A DNA stretch of 64,000 nucleotides from Amorphoplanes digitatis (GCF_014205335.1 NZ_JACHNH010000001.1:3652501-3716500); one strand, 5' to 3'. Counted from the stretch's first letter, positions 8,763 to 19,581 are shown. Notes: generated from the letters alone by a model not told the origin. Made by a program: numbers and translations.

Positions 8763-9790
8763 CGGGGCACCCTATCGGTGGAGTCCCGCACCACGAGTTC
8801 GGTGGCGAGCTCGACGTGCAGCGCCTCCAGCTCGTGCCGTTCGAGCAGGCGGGCCAGCAGGGACACCGCCATCCGGCCGAGCTCCGCGAGGGGCTGGCGC
8901 ACGGTGGTGAGCGTCGGGCTGGTTGCCCGGCTCAGGTCGATGTCGTCGAAGCCCGCGACCGAGACGTCGTGCGGCACCCGCAGCCCCCGGGCGGCGGCCG
9001 CCTGTAGCGCGCCGACGGCGGCCTTGTCGTTGAAGCCGACCAGCGCGGTGGGGCGTTCGGGCAGGTCGAGCAGCTCGCCGGCGGCACGCCGGCCCCACTC
9101 GACGGTCGGCTCGACGTGCCGGATCAGGCCGGGCGCGCTCAGGACGCCGGCGTCGGCCAGCGCGGCGCTGTGCCCGGCCAGCCGGGCGTCGCTGGCCAGC
9201 CACTCGCGCGGGCCCGCCACCACCCCGATGCGCCGATGGCCGAGCCAGGTGAGGTGCGCGGTGAGGCTGCGCGCCCCGGCGGCGTGCGCGGCGGACACGG
9301 CGGCGACGTCGCGCGGCGGCGGCAGCCGGGGGTCGACCACGACGAACGGGAAGCGGTGCGCGCGCAGCGCCTCGATGTCCGCCGCCGACTCCGGCGGCAG
9401 GATCAGCACCGCGCCGGCCAGGCCCGAGCGGCCGGGCAGCTTCGCCAGCGCGGGGGAGCGCTGGGCGGACTCGCCGGCGTCGAGCACGAGCTGGCGCCCG
9501 TACAGCAGCAGGGTGTCGGCGATCGAGGAGACGATCACGCCGAAGTAGTCCGTCAGCACGTACGGGCAGCGCACGAAGATCGAGCCCGCGATCGGCCGGG
9601 CCGGGCCGCGGGGTCTCGGCCCGGGGCCGCGCAGCCGGGCCACGGTGCTCTCCACCAGCTCGCGGGTCTCGGGTGCGACGTTGCCGCGGCCGTTGAGGAC
9701 GCGCGAGACGGTGGCGATCGACACGCCGGCCGCGGCGGCGACGTCCCGGACGGTGTTGCGCCCGGAATTTGTTACATCGCCTTGTTTCAC
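8759..9790 (-). CDS. LacI-family transcriptional regulator (divergent to GH30)
   Basis: This is a 343-residue repressor. The N-terminal helix-turn-helix reads VRDVAAAAGVSIATVSRVLNGRG, and a periplasmic-binding-protein-like effector domain follows (SVAGFDDIDLSRATSPTLTTVRQP near the C-terminus). The GTG at 9790 is chosen because it places the HTH at the usual distance from the N-terminus. ATG 9820 is an alternative, and the frame is open much further upstream without protein-like sequence. It likely binds the shared 110-bp intergenic region with the GH30 gene and is the first gene of an operon with the Gfo/Idh enzyme. The effector is unknown but is probably a mono- or disaccharide. Confidence 0.85.
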   Translation of the reverse strand: MKQGDVTNSGRNTVRDVAAAAGVSIATVSRVLNGRGNVAPETRELVESTVARLRGPGPRPRGPARPIAGSIFVRCPYVLTDYFGVIVSSIADTLLLYGRQLVLDAGESAQRSPALAKLPGRSGLAGAVLILPPESAADIEALRAHRFPFVVVDPRLPPPRDVAAVSAAHAAGARSLTAHLTWLGHRRIGVVAGPREWLASDARLAGHSAALADAGVLSAPGLIRHVEPTVEWGRRAAGELLDLPERPTALVGFNDKAAVGALQAAAARGLRVPHDVSVAGFDDIDLSRATSPTLTTVRQPLAELGRMAVSLLARLLERHELEALHVELATELVVRDSTDRVPR

Positions 9791-9893
9791 AAAAGTGCAG
9801 CTTACTGGCGTGCAGAACATCTTGACAGGGCCGATTCGAGATTGTTTCCTGTCGATGTAGATGGAGCAATTTGTTTCATTTGTTTCAAGGGAG
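9771..9893. promoter_or_regulatory. Divergent promoter region with four TTGTTTC boxes
   Basis: Four copies of TTGTTTC lie at 9782-9788, 9842-9848, 9871-9877 and 9880-9886. The last two form a tandem pair nine bases apart just before the GH30 ribosome-binding site (AAGGGAG, 9887-9893). A TTGACA (9822-9827), followed 17 bases later by TTTCCT, is a candidate rightward promoter. The AT-rich boxes stand out in this GC-rich DNA and are the likely sites of the divergent LacI regulator. That assignment is inference. Confidence 0.5.
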
Positions 9894-9899
9894 TGGATC

Positions 9900-11801
9900 A
9901 TGCGAACACTCGGTGCGGCGGTTGGTGCCGCCCTGCTGATCCTGACGACGGCGCCCGCGCAGGCGCACGGCGGCGGCGCGCCGCAGGCCCGGGTCTGGGT
10001 CACCACCCCGGACCGGGCCGAGCAGCTGCACGAGCGCGCACCCGTGACGTTCACGCGCGGCGGCAGCGCCGAGACCACCATCACGATCGATCCCGGCACC
10101 CGTTACCAGAGCATGGACGGCTTCGGCGCGTCCCTGACCGACTCGGCCGCCAGCGTGCTCTACCGGCTCGACCCGGCCGCGCGCGACCGGGCGATGCGGT
10201 CGCTGTTCGACCCGCGCGAGGGCATCGGCGTCGGCTTCCTGCGCCAGCCGGTCGGCTCCTCCGACTTCACCGCGGCGCCCGCGCACTACAGCTACGACGA
10301 CGTGCCGGCCGGCGAGACCGACTTCGCGCTGCGGCACTTCAGCATCGCGCACGACCGGGCACAGATCCTGCCGCTGCTGCGCCGGGCGCGGCAGCTCAAC
10401 CCGCAACTGAAGATCATGGGTACGCCGTGGAGCGCGCCGGCGTGGATGAAGACCAGCGACTCGCTGATCGGCGGCCATCTGAAGGACGAGCCGCGGATCT
10501 ACGACGCCTACGCCCGCTACCTGGTCCGGTACGTGCGCGAGTACGCGCGGGCGGGCGTGCCGATCGACTACCTGACCGTCCAGAACGAGCCGCAGAACCG
10601 GCACGACGGCGGCTACCCGGGCGCCGCGGTGCCCGTCGGGCAGGCCGCCAAGGTCATCGAGGCGCTCGGCCCGCTGCTGCGCCGGTACAGCCCGCGCACC
10701 CGGATCCTCGGCTACGACCACAACTGGGCCACGCACCCGGGCGACGTCGGCACCACCCCGCCGGGCGAGGATCCGGAGACCGACTACCCGTACCGGCTGC
10801 TGGACTCGCCGGCCGGCCGGTGGCTCGCCGGCACCGCGTACCACTGCTACTCGGGCGAACCGAGCGCGCAGACCGCGCTGCACGAGGCGTACCCCGGCAA
10901 GGGCATCTGGTTCACCGAGTGCTCCGGCTCGCACGGCGCGCAGGACACCCCCGAGCAGATCTTCCGGGGCACGCTCACCTGGCACGCACGGACCCTGGCC
11001 ATCGGCACCACCCGCAACTGGGCGAAGTCCGTGGTGAACTGGAACATCGCCCTGGACAGCACCGGCGGGCCGCACCTGGGCGGCTGCGGCACCTGCACCG
11101 GCCTGCTGACCCTGCACCCGGACGGCGCGGTCACCCGCGACGCCGAGTACTTCACGATCGGGCACCTGGCGAAGTTCGTGAGGCCGGGCGCGTACCGCGT
11201 CGCCAGCACCTCGTTCGGCACCACCAGCTGGAACGGCCAGATCATGGACGTGGCGTTCCGCAACCCGGACGGCTCCACCGCCCTGGTCGTGCACAACGAG
11301 AACGACGACCCGCGCACCTTCGCGGTGGCCGTCGGCGACCACTCGTTCGAGTACACGCTGCCCGGCGGCGCCCTTGCCACGTTCACCTGGCCCCGCGGCC
11401 TCGATACCGGCCTTGACCTCGTCGACCTCGACGGCGCGACGGCCACCGCCTCGCCGGCGGGCGGGGACCCGGCGGCCGCGGTCGACGGCGACGGCTCGAC
11501 CCGCTGGTCCAGCGGCGCGCCGCAGGAGCCGGGTCAGTACCTCCAGGTGGACCTCGGCGCCGTCCACCGGCTGCGCCGGGTGGCGATCGACAGCGGCGGA
11601 CACACCGGGGACTACGCCCGCGGCTGGACGCTGTCGGCAAGCACCGACGGCGCCGGCTGGCACACCCTGGCCCGGGGCGAGGGCGCCGGCCAGCTGACCA
11701 ACGTCGACCTGCCGCCCACCCGCGCCCGCTTCCTGCGGGTCACGTCGACCGGCGGCAGCGGGAGCTGGTGGAGCATCGCGGATCTTCGCGTCTACCGGTG
11801 A
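9900..11801 (+). CDS. Secreted GH30 glycosidase with C-terminal F5/8C (CBM32-like) domain
   Basis: This 633-residue enzyme begins with a signal peptide (about 1-23, APAQAH). A GH30 (beta/alpha)8 barrel follows, opening with the typical YQSMDGFGASLTDSAASVL. The acid/base glutamate is E230 in VQNEPQN and the nucleophile is E340 in FTECSG. A beta-sandwich follows, and a discoidin-type carbohydrate-binding domain occupies about 510-633 (STRWSSGAPQEPGQYLQVDL, ending SIADLRVYR). GH30 enzymes include glucosylceramidases, beta-1,6-glucanases and related activities; the exact substrate cannot be read. ATG 9900 has AAGGGAG six bases upstream and starts directly on the signal peptide; an in-frame ATG at 9861 is rejected. 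The gene is transcribed away from a LacI gene. Confidence 0.88.
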   Translation: MRTLGAAVGAALLILTTAPAQAHGGGAPQARVWVTTPDRAEQLHERAPVTFTRGGSAETTITIDPGTRYQSMDGFGASLTDSAASVLYRLDPAARDRAMRSLFDPREGIGVGFLRQPVGSSDFTAAPAHYSYDDVPAGETDFALRHFSIAHDRAQILPLLRRARQLNPQLKIMGTPWSAPAWMKTSDSLIGGHLKDEPRIYDAYARYLVRYVREYARAGVPIDYLTVQNEPQNRHDGGYPGAAVPVGQAAKVIEALGPLLRRYSPRTRILGYDHNWATHPGDVGTTPPGEDPETDYPYRLLDSPAGRWLAGTAYHCYSGEPSAQTALHEAYPGKGIWFTECSGSHGAQDTPEQIFRGTLTWHARTLAIGTTRNWAKSVVNWNIALDSTGGPHLGGCGTCTGLLTLHPDGAVTRDAEYFTIGHLAKFVRPGAYRVASTSFGTTSWNGQIMDVAFRNPDGSTALVVHNENDDPRTFAVAVGDHSFEYTLPGGALATFTWPRGLDTGLDLVDLDGATATASPAGGDPAAAVDGDGSTRWSSGAPQEPGQYLQVDLGAVHRLRRVAIDSGGHTGDYARGWTLSASTDGAGWHTLARGEGAGQLTNVDLPPTRARFLRVTSTGGSGSWWSIADLRVYR

Positions 11802-11885
11802 GGATTCCGGTATGTCGCGGAAATTCCTGGCGCGGTGGGCGATTGTGGGGGTGATGTCTCCTCTGCGGTAAAGGTGGTACCCGGC

Positions 11886-12572
11886 GTGCGTTACAGGTCC
11901 CGGTTGACGACGATCAGCGCCCTCGCCGCGCTGGCGGTCCTCGCGCTCGCCGCACCCGCGGCCGCCCACGTCGAGGTCAGCGCGGACAAGGCACACGCCG
12001 GCGCGACCGACGTGACGCTCAGCTTCCAGGGCGAGGCCGAGAACCCGTCCGGCATCGTCAGCGAGCGGGTGGTGCTGCCCGCGGGCATCGCGCCGGCCGA
12101 CGTGACCCCGGTGAAGACGCCCGCGGGCTGGGAGTTCGCGACGACCTCCGACGGCTTCACGGTCGGCGGCAAGGCGCTCCCCGCGAACCAGGACGCCGAG
12201 TGGAGCGTCAAGGTCGCGCTGCTGCCCGCCGACCAGACCCGGCTGTCGTTCAAGACCCTGGAGACCTACGCGGACGGCGAGGTCTCCCGCTGGATCGAGA
12301 TCCAGGAGGAGGGCGCCGCGGAGCCGGCCAACCCGGCGCCGCTGCTCGTCCTCCAGCCCGGCCCGCCGGTCGCCTCGGCACCGGCCACCGAGTCGTCCCC
12401 GCCGGAGATCTCCGACGCGCCGACGCCGCAGGACGTCGGGCCGGTGCCGACCGAGAGCGCCGACGGCCCGAACCCGGTGTGGATGTGGTGGATGTGGGCC
12501 GTCTTCGCCGTCGTCCTCGTCGGCGGCGTCGCCTTCGGGTGGAGGTATTTCCACCGCAACTCCCGGCGTTAG
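11886..12572 (+). CDS. YcnI-like (DUF1775) membrane-anchored copper protein
   Basis: This 228-residue protein has a signal peptide (ending about APAAA), after which mature histidine starts the HVEVSADKAHAG segment. The DUF1775/YcnI beta-sandwich includes NPSGIVSERVVLPAGI and DAEWSVKVALLP. A Pro-rich spacer follows, and a C-terminal helix (about 198-217, WMWWMWAVFAVVLVGG) ends in basic residues. YcnI proteins bind Cu(II) with the N-terminal histidine and a tryptophan and take part in copper trafficking outside the membrane; that is family knowledge. GTG 11886 is supported by AAGGTGG eight bases upstream. No CopC/CopD neighbour is present. The stop codon overlaps that of the convergent PucR gene by four bases. 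Confidence 0.8.
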   Translation: MRYRSRLTTISALAALAVLALAAPAAAHVEVSADKAHAGATDVTLSFQGEAENPSGIVSERVVLPAGIAPADVTPVKTPAGWEFATTSDGFTVGGKALPANQDAEWSVKVALLPADQTRLSFKTLETYADGEVSRWIEIQEEGAAEPANPAPLLVLQPGPPVASAPATESSPPEISDAPTPQDVGPVPTESADGPNPVWMWWMWAVFAVVLVGGVAFGWRYFHRNSRR

Positions 12573-13723
12573 CCCAGCCGGTGCCGCAGGGCCAGTTCCA
12601 GCGCCAGCCGCGCGTCCGGGTCGTCGAGGGCGGCGCCGAACAGGCGCCGGATCTTGCGCATGCGGTACCGCACGGTCTGCGGGTGCGCGTGCAGGGCCGC
12701 GGCGGCCGGGATGACCTGGCCCTGCGCCCGCAGCCACGCCAGCAGCGTCGGGCCGAGCACGTCACCCTCCGCCGCGCCCAGCGGCGCGAGGTGACGGGCC
12801 GCGAGCCGGTCGCCGAGCCCCGGCTCCCAGGCGGTGATCAGCGTGACCAGGTGCTCGTCGCAGCGCAGCGGCGCATCCGCCGGCAGCGCGCCGTCCTGTT
12901 GCAGCAGCAGCGCGCGCCGCGACAGCCGGAACGACAGCCGGGCCGCGGCCAGCTCCACCGACGGCCCGATCGCCGCGCGCCGTCCCGACAGCACCGCGGT
13001 CAGGTGCGCGAGCCGTCCCGGGGTGCCCGGCTCCGGCACGACCAGCCGGGTGGCGTCGTCGATGACCGTGGCGATGGTGCCGCCGCCGGCGAGCTGGGCC
13101 ACGTGCTCGCCGTCGGTGCCCTCGACGCTGACCACCGCGACGGTCTCCGGCAGCGTCCAGCGGGCGGCGACCGCGGCCGCCCGGATCGCGGCGGCATCCG
13201 GCCCGGGCTGCACCAGCAGGGTGATCAGCCGGCGCCGGGTGGTGTCCCAGTCCCGGGCGTTGCGGCGCTGCTCGTCCAGGTAACCCTCGGCCGCGGCACC
13301 GGCCAGCATGTCGGTGAAGCCGAACAGCGCCGACGCGAGCACGTAGAGCACGTCCGGCGGCAGGTCCCGGTCGACCAGGTACGCCCAGATGTCGCGGCCG
13401 CCGAGCATGAGGATCGAGCGCAGCGCGTCGACGGTGTGCCCCTCGCGGTACTCGGTGCGGCCGAGCCGGACGAACACCTCCCGGGTCGGCGCCAGGTCGG
13501 CGCCAGGCACGGCCACCGCGTCCGCGAACGCGTCGACGGCGGTACGCACCCCGAGGGCGAGCCCCCGGCCCTGTACGCCGCCCAGCGGCCGGCCCTGCGC
13601 GCCCATGGCCGCCTGGATGGTCGCCAGCACCCGGTCGAGGAGCTCGCCCCGGACGGCCCGGACCTGCTCGCCGACGTCGGCAGGAAGGGCGGCGAGGCGG
13701 GGCTCCAGCACGGAGAAGAGCAA
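12569..13723 (-). CDS. PucR-family transcriptional regulator
   Basis: This 384-residue regulator has a C-terminal PucR helix-turn-helix (QGQVIPAAAALHAHPQTVRYRMRKIRRLFG, about residues 345-375). The GGDEF-like central domain typical of CdaR/PucR activators precedes it (VVSVEGTDGEHVAQLAG region). The start is TTG at 13723, supported by GAGGTGA seven bases upstream; no ATG or GTG in the frame is as well placed. It lies head-to-head with the KsdD-like flavoprotein across an 85-bp gap containing a perfect palindrome. It may therefore regulate that enzyme, though this is inferred only from position. PucR members control purine, amino-acid and aromatic catabolism. Confidence 0.82.
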   Translation of the reverse strand: MLFSVLEPRLAALPADVGEQVRAVRGELLDRVLATIQAAMGAQGRPLGGVQGRGLALGVRTAVDAFADAVAVPGADLAPTREVFVRLGRTEYREGHTVDALRSILMLGGRDIWAYLVDRDLPPDVLYVLASALFGFTDMLAGAAAEGYLDEQRRNARDWDTTRRRLITLLVQPGPDAAAIRAAAVAARWTLPETVAVVSVEGTDGEHVAQLAGGGTIATVIDDATRLVVPEPGTPGRLAHLTAVLSGRRAAIGPSVELAAARLSFRLSRRALLLQQDGALPADAPLRCDEHLVTLITAWEPGLGDRLAARHLAPLGAAEGDVLGPTLLAWLRAQGQVIPAAAALHAHPQTVRYRMRKIRRLFGAALDDPDARLALELALRHRLG

Positions 13724-13782
13724 GCTTTGTCACCTCGGTGATAAATCAGCGGAGAAAGTCAGCGCCCAAGGACCACCATGTT

Positions 13783-13796
13783 GGCATGATCATGCC
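13783..13796. promoter_or_regulatory. 14-bp perfect palindrome between PucR and flavoprotein genes
   Basis: GGCATGATCATGCC reads identically on both strands. It lies 13 bases before the flavoprotein ATG and about 60 bases before the PucR start codon. It is a good candidate operator for divergent control. No clear -10/-35 pair could be assigned. Confidence 0.5.
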
Positions 13797-13808
13797 TAGC
13801 GTAGGGGC

Positions 13809-15467
13809 ATGGACGCAGATGTGATCGTCGTGGGCGCGGGCCTTGCCGGCCTGGCCGCGACAGCCGAACTGGCCGACGCCGGACGAAAGGTGCTCCTGCT
13901 CGACCAGGAGCCCGAGCAGAGCCTCGGCGGGCAGGCGTTCTGGTCGTTCGGCGGGCTCTTCCTGGTCGACACGCCCGAGCAGCGCCGGATGGGCGTGCGC
14001 GACAGCGCCGACCTGGCCTGGCAGGACTGGCTCGGCAGCGCCGCCTTCGACCGCGACGAGGACCACTGGCCGCGCAAGTGGGCCGAGGCCTACGTGCAGT
14101 TCGCGGCCGGCGAGAAGCGGTCCTGGCTGCACGCCATGGGCCACCGGCTGTTCCCGGTGGTGGGCTGGGCCGAGCGCGGCGGGGGCGCCGCGGACGGCCA
14201 CGGCAACTCCGTGCCGCGCTTCCACCTGACCTGGGGCACCGGCCCCGGCCTGGTCGAGCCGTTCGAGCGCCGGGTCCGGGCCGCCGCCGAGAAGGGTCTG
14301 GTGACGTTCGGTTTCCGGCACCGCGTCGACGGCCTGGTCAAGACCGGCGGCGTGGTCACCGGGGTGCGGGGGCGCACCCTGGTGGCCAGCGACATCCGCC
14401 GCGGCGAGTCCAGCTCGCGGGAGGAGACCGGCGACTTCGAGTACGCGGCGCAGGCGGTGATCGTCACCTCGGGCGGCATCGGCGGCGACCACGACCTGGT
14501 CCGGGCGGCCTGGCCGGAGCGCCTGGGCACGCCGCCGAAGCGGATGGTCTCCGGCGTGCCCGCACACGTCGACGGCCGGATGCTCGGCATCACCGAGGCC
14601 GCCGGTGGCCAGATCATCAACCCGGACCGGATGTGGCACTACACCGAGGGCCTGCGCAACTGGGACCCGATCTGGCCCGGCCACGGCATCCGGATCCTGC
14701 CCGGCCCGTCGTCGCTGTGGCTGGACGCCACCGGCCGGCGGCTGCCGGCGCCGCTCTTCCCCGGCTTCGACACGCTCGGGACGCTCAAGCACCTGATGTC
14801 GACCGGCTACGACTACAGCTGGTTCGTGCTCACCCAGAAGATCATCGAGAAGGAGTTCGCCCTGTCGGGCTCCGAGCAGAACCCGGACCTGACGAACAAG
14901 AGCATCCGCCAGGTGCTGGGCCGGGTCCGGCCGGGGGCCACGCCGCCGGTGGAGGCCTTCAAGCGCAACGGCGCGGACTTCGTCGTCGCGCCAAACCTGC
15001 CCGAGCTGGTGGCCGGCATGAACAAGCTGGCCGCGCAGGAGGGCGGCCCGCAGCTCGACCTCGATTCGGTACGCCGGACGGTCGAGTCCCGCGACCGCGA
15101 GATGGCCAACCCGTTCAGCAAGGACGCCCAGGTCACGGCCATACACGGGGCGCGCCGGTACCGGGGCGACAAGCTGATCCGGGTCGCCACGCCGCACCGC
15201 CTGCTCGACCCCGCCGCGGGCCCGCTGATCGCCGTCCGCCTGAACATCCTCACCCGCAAGACCCTCGGCGGCCTGCACACCGACCTCTCCGCCCGCGTGC
15301 TCACCGACGCGGGCGAGCCGCTGCCCGGCCTCTACGCCGCCGGCGAGGTCGCCGGGTTCGGCGGCGGCGGCATGCACGGCTACAACGCGCTGGAGGGCAC
15401 CTTCCTGGGCGGCTGCCTCTTCTCCGGCCGTGTCGCCGGCCGCAGCGCCGCGGCGGCCACCGCCTGA
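13809..15467 (+). CDS. FAD-binding dehydrogenase (KsdD/fumarate reductase-like flavoprotein)
   Basis: This 552-residue flavoprotein has an N-terminal dinucleotide fold, [21 protein letters not shown]. It continues in the fumarate-reductase/3-ketosteroid-dehydrogenase superfamily, with a [13 protein letters not shown]-contact loop, [14 protein letters not shown], and the C-terminal [37 protein letters not shown] block. It matches the widespread group annotated only as 'FAD-binding dehydrogenase'. The substrate is unknown and could be a steroid-like or other alpha,beta-saturated ketone. The ATG sits just after the palindrome at 13783-13796. Its head-to-head partner is the PucR gene. The following pgi gene has its own leader. 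Confidence 0.83.
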   Translation: MDADVIVVGAGLAGLAATAELADAGRKVLLLDQEPEQSLGGQAFWSFGGLFLVDTPEQRRMGVRDSADLAWQDWLGSAAFDRDEDHWPRKWAEAYVQFAAGEKRSWLHAMGHRLFPVVGWAERGGGAADGHGNSVPRFHLTWGTGPGLVEPFERRVRAAAEKGLVTFGFRHRVDGLVKTGGVVTGVRGRTLVASDIRRGESSSREETGDFEYAAQAVIVTSGGIGGDHDLVRAAWPERLGTPPKRMVSGVPAHVDGRMLGITEAAGGQIINPDRMWHYTEGLRNWDPIWPGHGIRILPGPSSLWLDATGRRLPAPLFPGFDTLGTLKHLMSTGYDYSWFVLTQKIIEKEFALSGSEQNPDLTNKSIRQVLGRVRPGATPPVEAFKRNGADFVVAPNLPELVAGMNKLAAQEGGPQLDLDSVRRTVESRDREMANPFSKDAQVTAIHGARRYRGDKLIRVATPHRLLDPAAGPLIAVRLNILTRKTLGGLHTDLSARVLTDAGEPLPGLYAAGEVAGFGGGGMHGYNALEGTFLGGCLFSGRVAGRSAAAATA

Positions 15468-15543
15468 GGTGTCCCGGCGGCGGGCGAATTCGATCCGTGC
15501 CACGATGAACGCGGAATCTCAGGTCCAGGCGGGAGTCAAGGCA

Positions 15544-17175
<1,632 letters not shown>

Positions 17176-17189
17176 TCCTCGGATCCGAT

Positions 17190-17213
17190 GGGGTGGCCCA
17201 CCCGGGCCACCCC
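17190..17213. terminator. Hairpin terminator after pgi
   Basis: GGGGTGGCCC (17190-17199) and GGGCCACCCC (17204-17213) form a perfect 10-bp stem with an ACCC loop, 15 bases after the pgi stop codon. The flanking sequence AAACTTG gives no U-tract. Confidence 0.75.
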
Positions 17214-17246
17214 AAACTTGTCGGTGCCCCGGCATAGGCTGCCGAG

Positions 17247-18347
17247 GTGGAACTGACCGACGCGCAGGCGCTGGCCCTGCGGATGCGCAGCCTGCTGCTG
17301 GGGCCCGGCGCCGGCCCGGACTCCGTGGCCGGCGTCGTGGAGTGGTTCGGCGCGATGCAGGCGCAGGACATGGCGAGCGGCCTGTGGTCGCTGGGCGTGC
17401 GGCTGCCCGCGTTCACCCTCGACGACGTGAACGCGGCGCTGGAGCGCCGCGAGGCGATCCGCACCTGGCCGATGCGCGGCACCGTCCACCTGGTCCCGCC
17501 GGCCGACGCGCACTGGATGCTCGAGCTGACCGGCGTGCGCATGCTGGCCGGCGCGGCGAAACGCCGCGCGGTCATCGGCCTGGAGGAGCGGGACGCCGAC
17601 CGCGGCGTCGAGGTCCTCGCGACCGTCCTCAAGGGCCGCCGGCTCACCCGCGCCGAGTGCCTTACCGCCCTGGCCGACGCGGGCATCGAGCTCGCCGGCC
17701 AGAAGGGCTACCACCTCATGTGGTACGCGAGCCAGAAGGGCGTCACCTGCATCGCGCCGCACGTCGGCAAGGAGCAGACGTTCGTGCTGCTGGACGAGTG
17801 GGTCCCCGAGCCCAACAGGCCCTCGCGCGAGGAGGCGCTGGGCATCATCGCGCTCCGCTTCTTCCGCGGCCACGGCCCGGCCACCCGGGCGGACCTGGCG
17901 CGCTGGACCGGCCTGACGATGACGGACGTGAAGGCCGGCGTCGCCGCGGCGGGTGATGCCCTGACGACGGTCCGGGTCGACGGCACCGAGATGCTCGTCG
18001 CGCCGGAGCTGCTGGACGCCCCCGCGGCGCCGCCGGCCGGGGGGTGGACGGCGCTGCCGGGCTTCGACGAATACATGCTGGGCTACAAGGACCGCGGCCT
18101 GATGATGGACGACGCGCACCTGCAGGCGGTCGTGCCGGGCGGCAACGGGGTGTTCCAGTCCACGATCGTGCGCGACGGGCGGGTGGTCGGCACCTGGAAG
18201 CGCACCCTCGGCGCGAAGGCGGTCACCATCGACGTGTTCCCGCTGGTGCCGCTCGGAGCCGCCGAGCGCGAGCAGGCGGAGGCGGCGCTGCTGCCGTATT
18301 CGGCGTTCGTCGGGCTGCCCCCGCGGATCCGCTGGCCGCAGAGCTAG
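17247..18347 (+). CDS. AlkZ/HTH_42-family winged-helix protein
   Basis: This 366-residue protein belongs to the HTH_42 (winged-helix, AlkZ/YcaQ-like) family. Its N-terminal MQAQD carries the QxQ motif (Q38, Q40) that AlkZ-type DNA glycosylases use for catalysis. Other family blocks are RTWPMRGTVHLVPPADAHWML, GPATRADLARWTGL and LPGFDEYMLGYKDR. Family members excise alkylated bases or unhook DNA crosslinks, or are of unknown function. The start is GTG at 17247, 71 bases after pgi. Its stop TAG shares a CTAG tetramer with the stop of the convergent oxidase gene. A DNA-repair role is a family-based inference; no resistance cluster is adjacent. Confidence 0.78.
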   Translation: MELTDAQALALRMRSLLLGPGAGPDSVAGVVEWFGAMQAQDMASGLWSLGVRLPAFTLDDVNAALERREAIRTWPMRGTVHLVPPADAHWMLELTGVRMLAGAAKRRAVIGLEERDADRGVEVLATVLKGRRLTRAECLTALADAGIELAGQKGYHLMWYASQKGVTCIAPHVGKEQTFVLLDEWVPEPNRPSREEALGIIALRFFRGHGPATRADLARWTGLTMTDVKAGVAAAGDALTTVRVDGTEMLVAPELLDAPAAPPAGGWTALPGFDEYMLGYKDRGLMMDDAHLQAVVPGGNGVFQSTIVRDGRVVGTWKRTLGAKAVTIDVFPLVPLGAAEREQAEAALLPYSAFVGLPPRIRWPQS

Positions 18348-19297
18348 ATCAGGGCGCGGACGAGTTCCAGCACGCTGTCGGCGCAGCCCCAGGAGAGGCT
18401 GACCCCCGCGCCGCTGTGCCCGTAGTTGTGCACCAGGTGCCGGCCGCCCAGGTTCTCGTGCTCCAGCCGGATCTGGGGGCGGTCGGGGCGGATCCCGGTG
18501 CGGTGCCCGAGCACCCGCGCGGTGGCGATCGCCGGCACGATGCCGGCGCAGCGTTCGATGATCCCCTTGGCCACGGCGAGGTCGGGCTCCGGATCGAACT
18601 GGCCCTTCTCGGCGCTGCCGCCGAGCAGCAGGATCTCGCCCTGCGGCAGCAGGTAGGTCATCTCGTCGAGCTGTGCGGTGTGCTCGGCGAAGAACTCGGT
18701 GACCCCGGGATTGCGGACGGCCACCAGCTGCCCGCGGATGGGTTCCACCTCGGGATCCGGCACCAGCTGCCGGGCACCGATGCCGGTGCAGTTGACCACG
18801 ACGGGCCCCGGCGTCTCGCTCAGGCTGCGCACCTCGGCGATCGTCAGCCGCCCGCCGGCCGCCTTCAGGCGCCGCTCCAGGTAGCTCAGGTAGGGCGGCA
18901 TGTCGATGATCGGCGCGATGTAGTGCCAGCCGCTGACGAACCCGCTCGGCAGCTCGCCGGGGTCGCACTCGCGGTAGCCGGGCAGGTGGTGCGCCCAGTC
19001 CGGCGACGGGATCGGCGTCCGGGAGGCCTCGACGCCGTCCACCAGCCGCACGTGCGGGAGCCCCGCCTCCGCCAGGTCGCGGAACACGTCGTAGGCGCGG
19101 GCGCTCCACTGTGGCACCAGCGGATGGTTGGCGTAGATGGGGTCCCAGATCGCGCCGGCGGCCGCCGAGGTGGTCCGCTCGGGTCTGCCGCGCGCCCGGA
19201 TCAGGACGCGCAATCCCTCCTCGGCGAGCCGGACGGCCGTGGTCAGGCCTGATACGCCGGCGCCGATGACTACGACATCGGGTCGGGCAGAGGTCAT
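18344..19297 (-). CDS. D-amino-acid oxidase-family FAD enzyme
   Basis: This 317-residue enzyme has an N-terminal FAD fold (VVVIGAGVSGLTTAVRLAEEG), AAGAIWDPIYANHPLV, VNCTGIGARQLVPD and the C-terminal signature HLVHNYGHSGAGVSLSWGCA. These match the D-amino-acid/D-aspartate oxidase family. The expected reaction is oxidative deamination of a D-amino acid to an imino acid with formation of hydrogen peroxide. A possible peroxisomal-like import signal is irrelevant here, as the enzyme is cytosolic. The gene stands alone on this strand and converges on the AlkZ-like gene. Confidence 0.85.
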   Translation of the reverse strand: MTSARPDVVVIGAGVSGLTTAVRLAEEGLRVLIRARGRPERTTSAAAGAIWDPIYANHPLVPQWSARAYDVFRDLAEAGLPHVRLVDGVEASRTPIPSPDWAHHLPGYRECDPGELPSGFVSGWHYIAPIIDMPPYLSYLERRLKAAGGRLTIAEVRSLSETPGPVVVNCTGIGARQLVPDPEVEPIRGQLVAVRNPGVTEFFAEHTAQLDEMTYLLPQGEILLLGGSAEKGQFDPEPDLAVAKGIIERCAGIVPAIATARVLGHRTGIRPDRPQIRLEHENLGGRHLVHNYGHSGAGVSLSWGCADSVLELVRALI

Positions 19298-19438
19298 CGT
19301 CCGACGCTAACCGTGCGTTCGCCGTAATCACGTCGAAGGACATAAATATACGACGGCTGCGGACTTTGGCGCCCGCGGGTTGTCGGAGCCCCGAGGGAAT
19401 GCTAGCAACGGTGCGTTCGGCTCCAAATACTGAGCGTG

Positions 19439-19466
19439 TTGCATTCCGCGATCGAATGCGGTGCAA
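19439..19466. promoter_or_regulatory. Nested inverted repeats upstream of the SCO252x-like cassette
   Basis: GCATTC (19441-19446) pairs with GAATGC (19454-19459). The flanking TTGCA (19439-19443) pairs with TGCAA (19462-19466). The 19298-19581 gap is otherwise featureless apart from an AT-rich patch (ATAAATATACGA, about 19341-19352) that could hold a promoter for either flanking gene. The repeat lies about 120 bases before the first cassette gene. Confidence 0.35.
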
Positions 19467-19581
19467 TCGACTGGCTGGCGACACGCGCGGCACGGGGCCG
19501 CGCCGCTGGGGAGTCATCGGTCACCGCTGACCCTTGCGCGTGCGCGTCTCCCCGGATCGCACCGCCGAGCATGGGGGGCCG

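Noticed and set aside
9818..10099. Upstream in-frame starts for the first LacI gene
   Set aside because: They would add an extension antisense to the GH30 signal peptide; LacI proteins begin just before the helix-turn-helix.
11802..11830. Terminator after the GH30 gene
   Set aside because: The GGATTCC/GGAAATTCC symmetry is weak and mismatched.
9885..12737. Long leftward open frame across the GH30 and YcnI genes
   Set aside because: It has no domain or realistic start and mirrors the codon bias of the sense genes.
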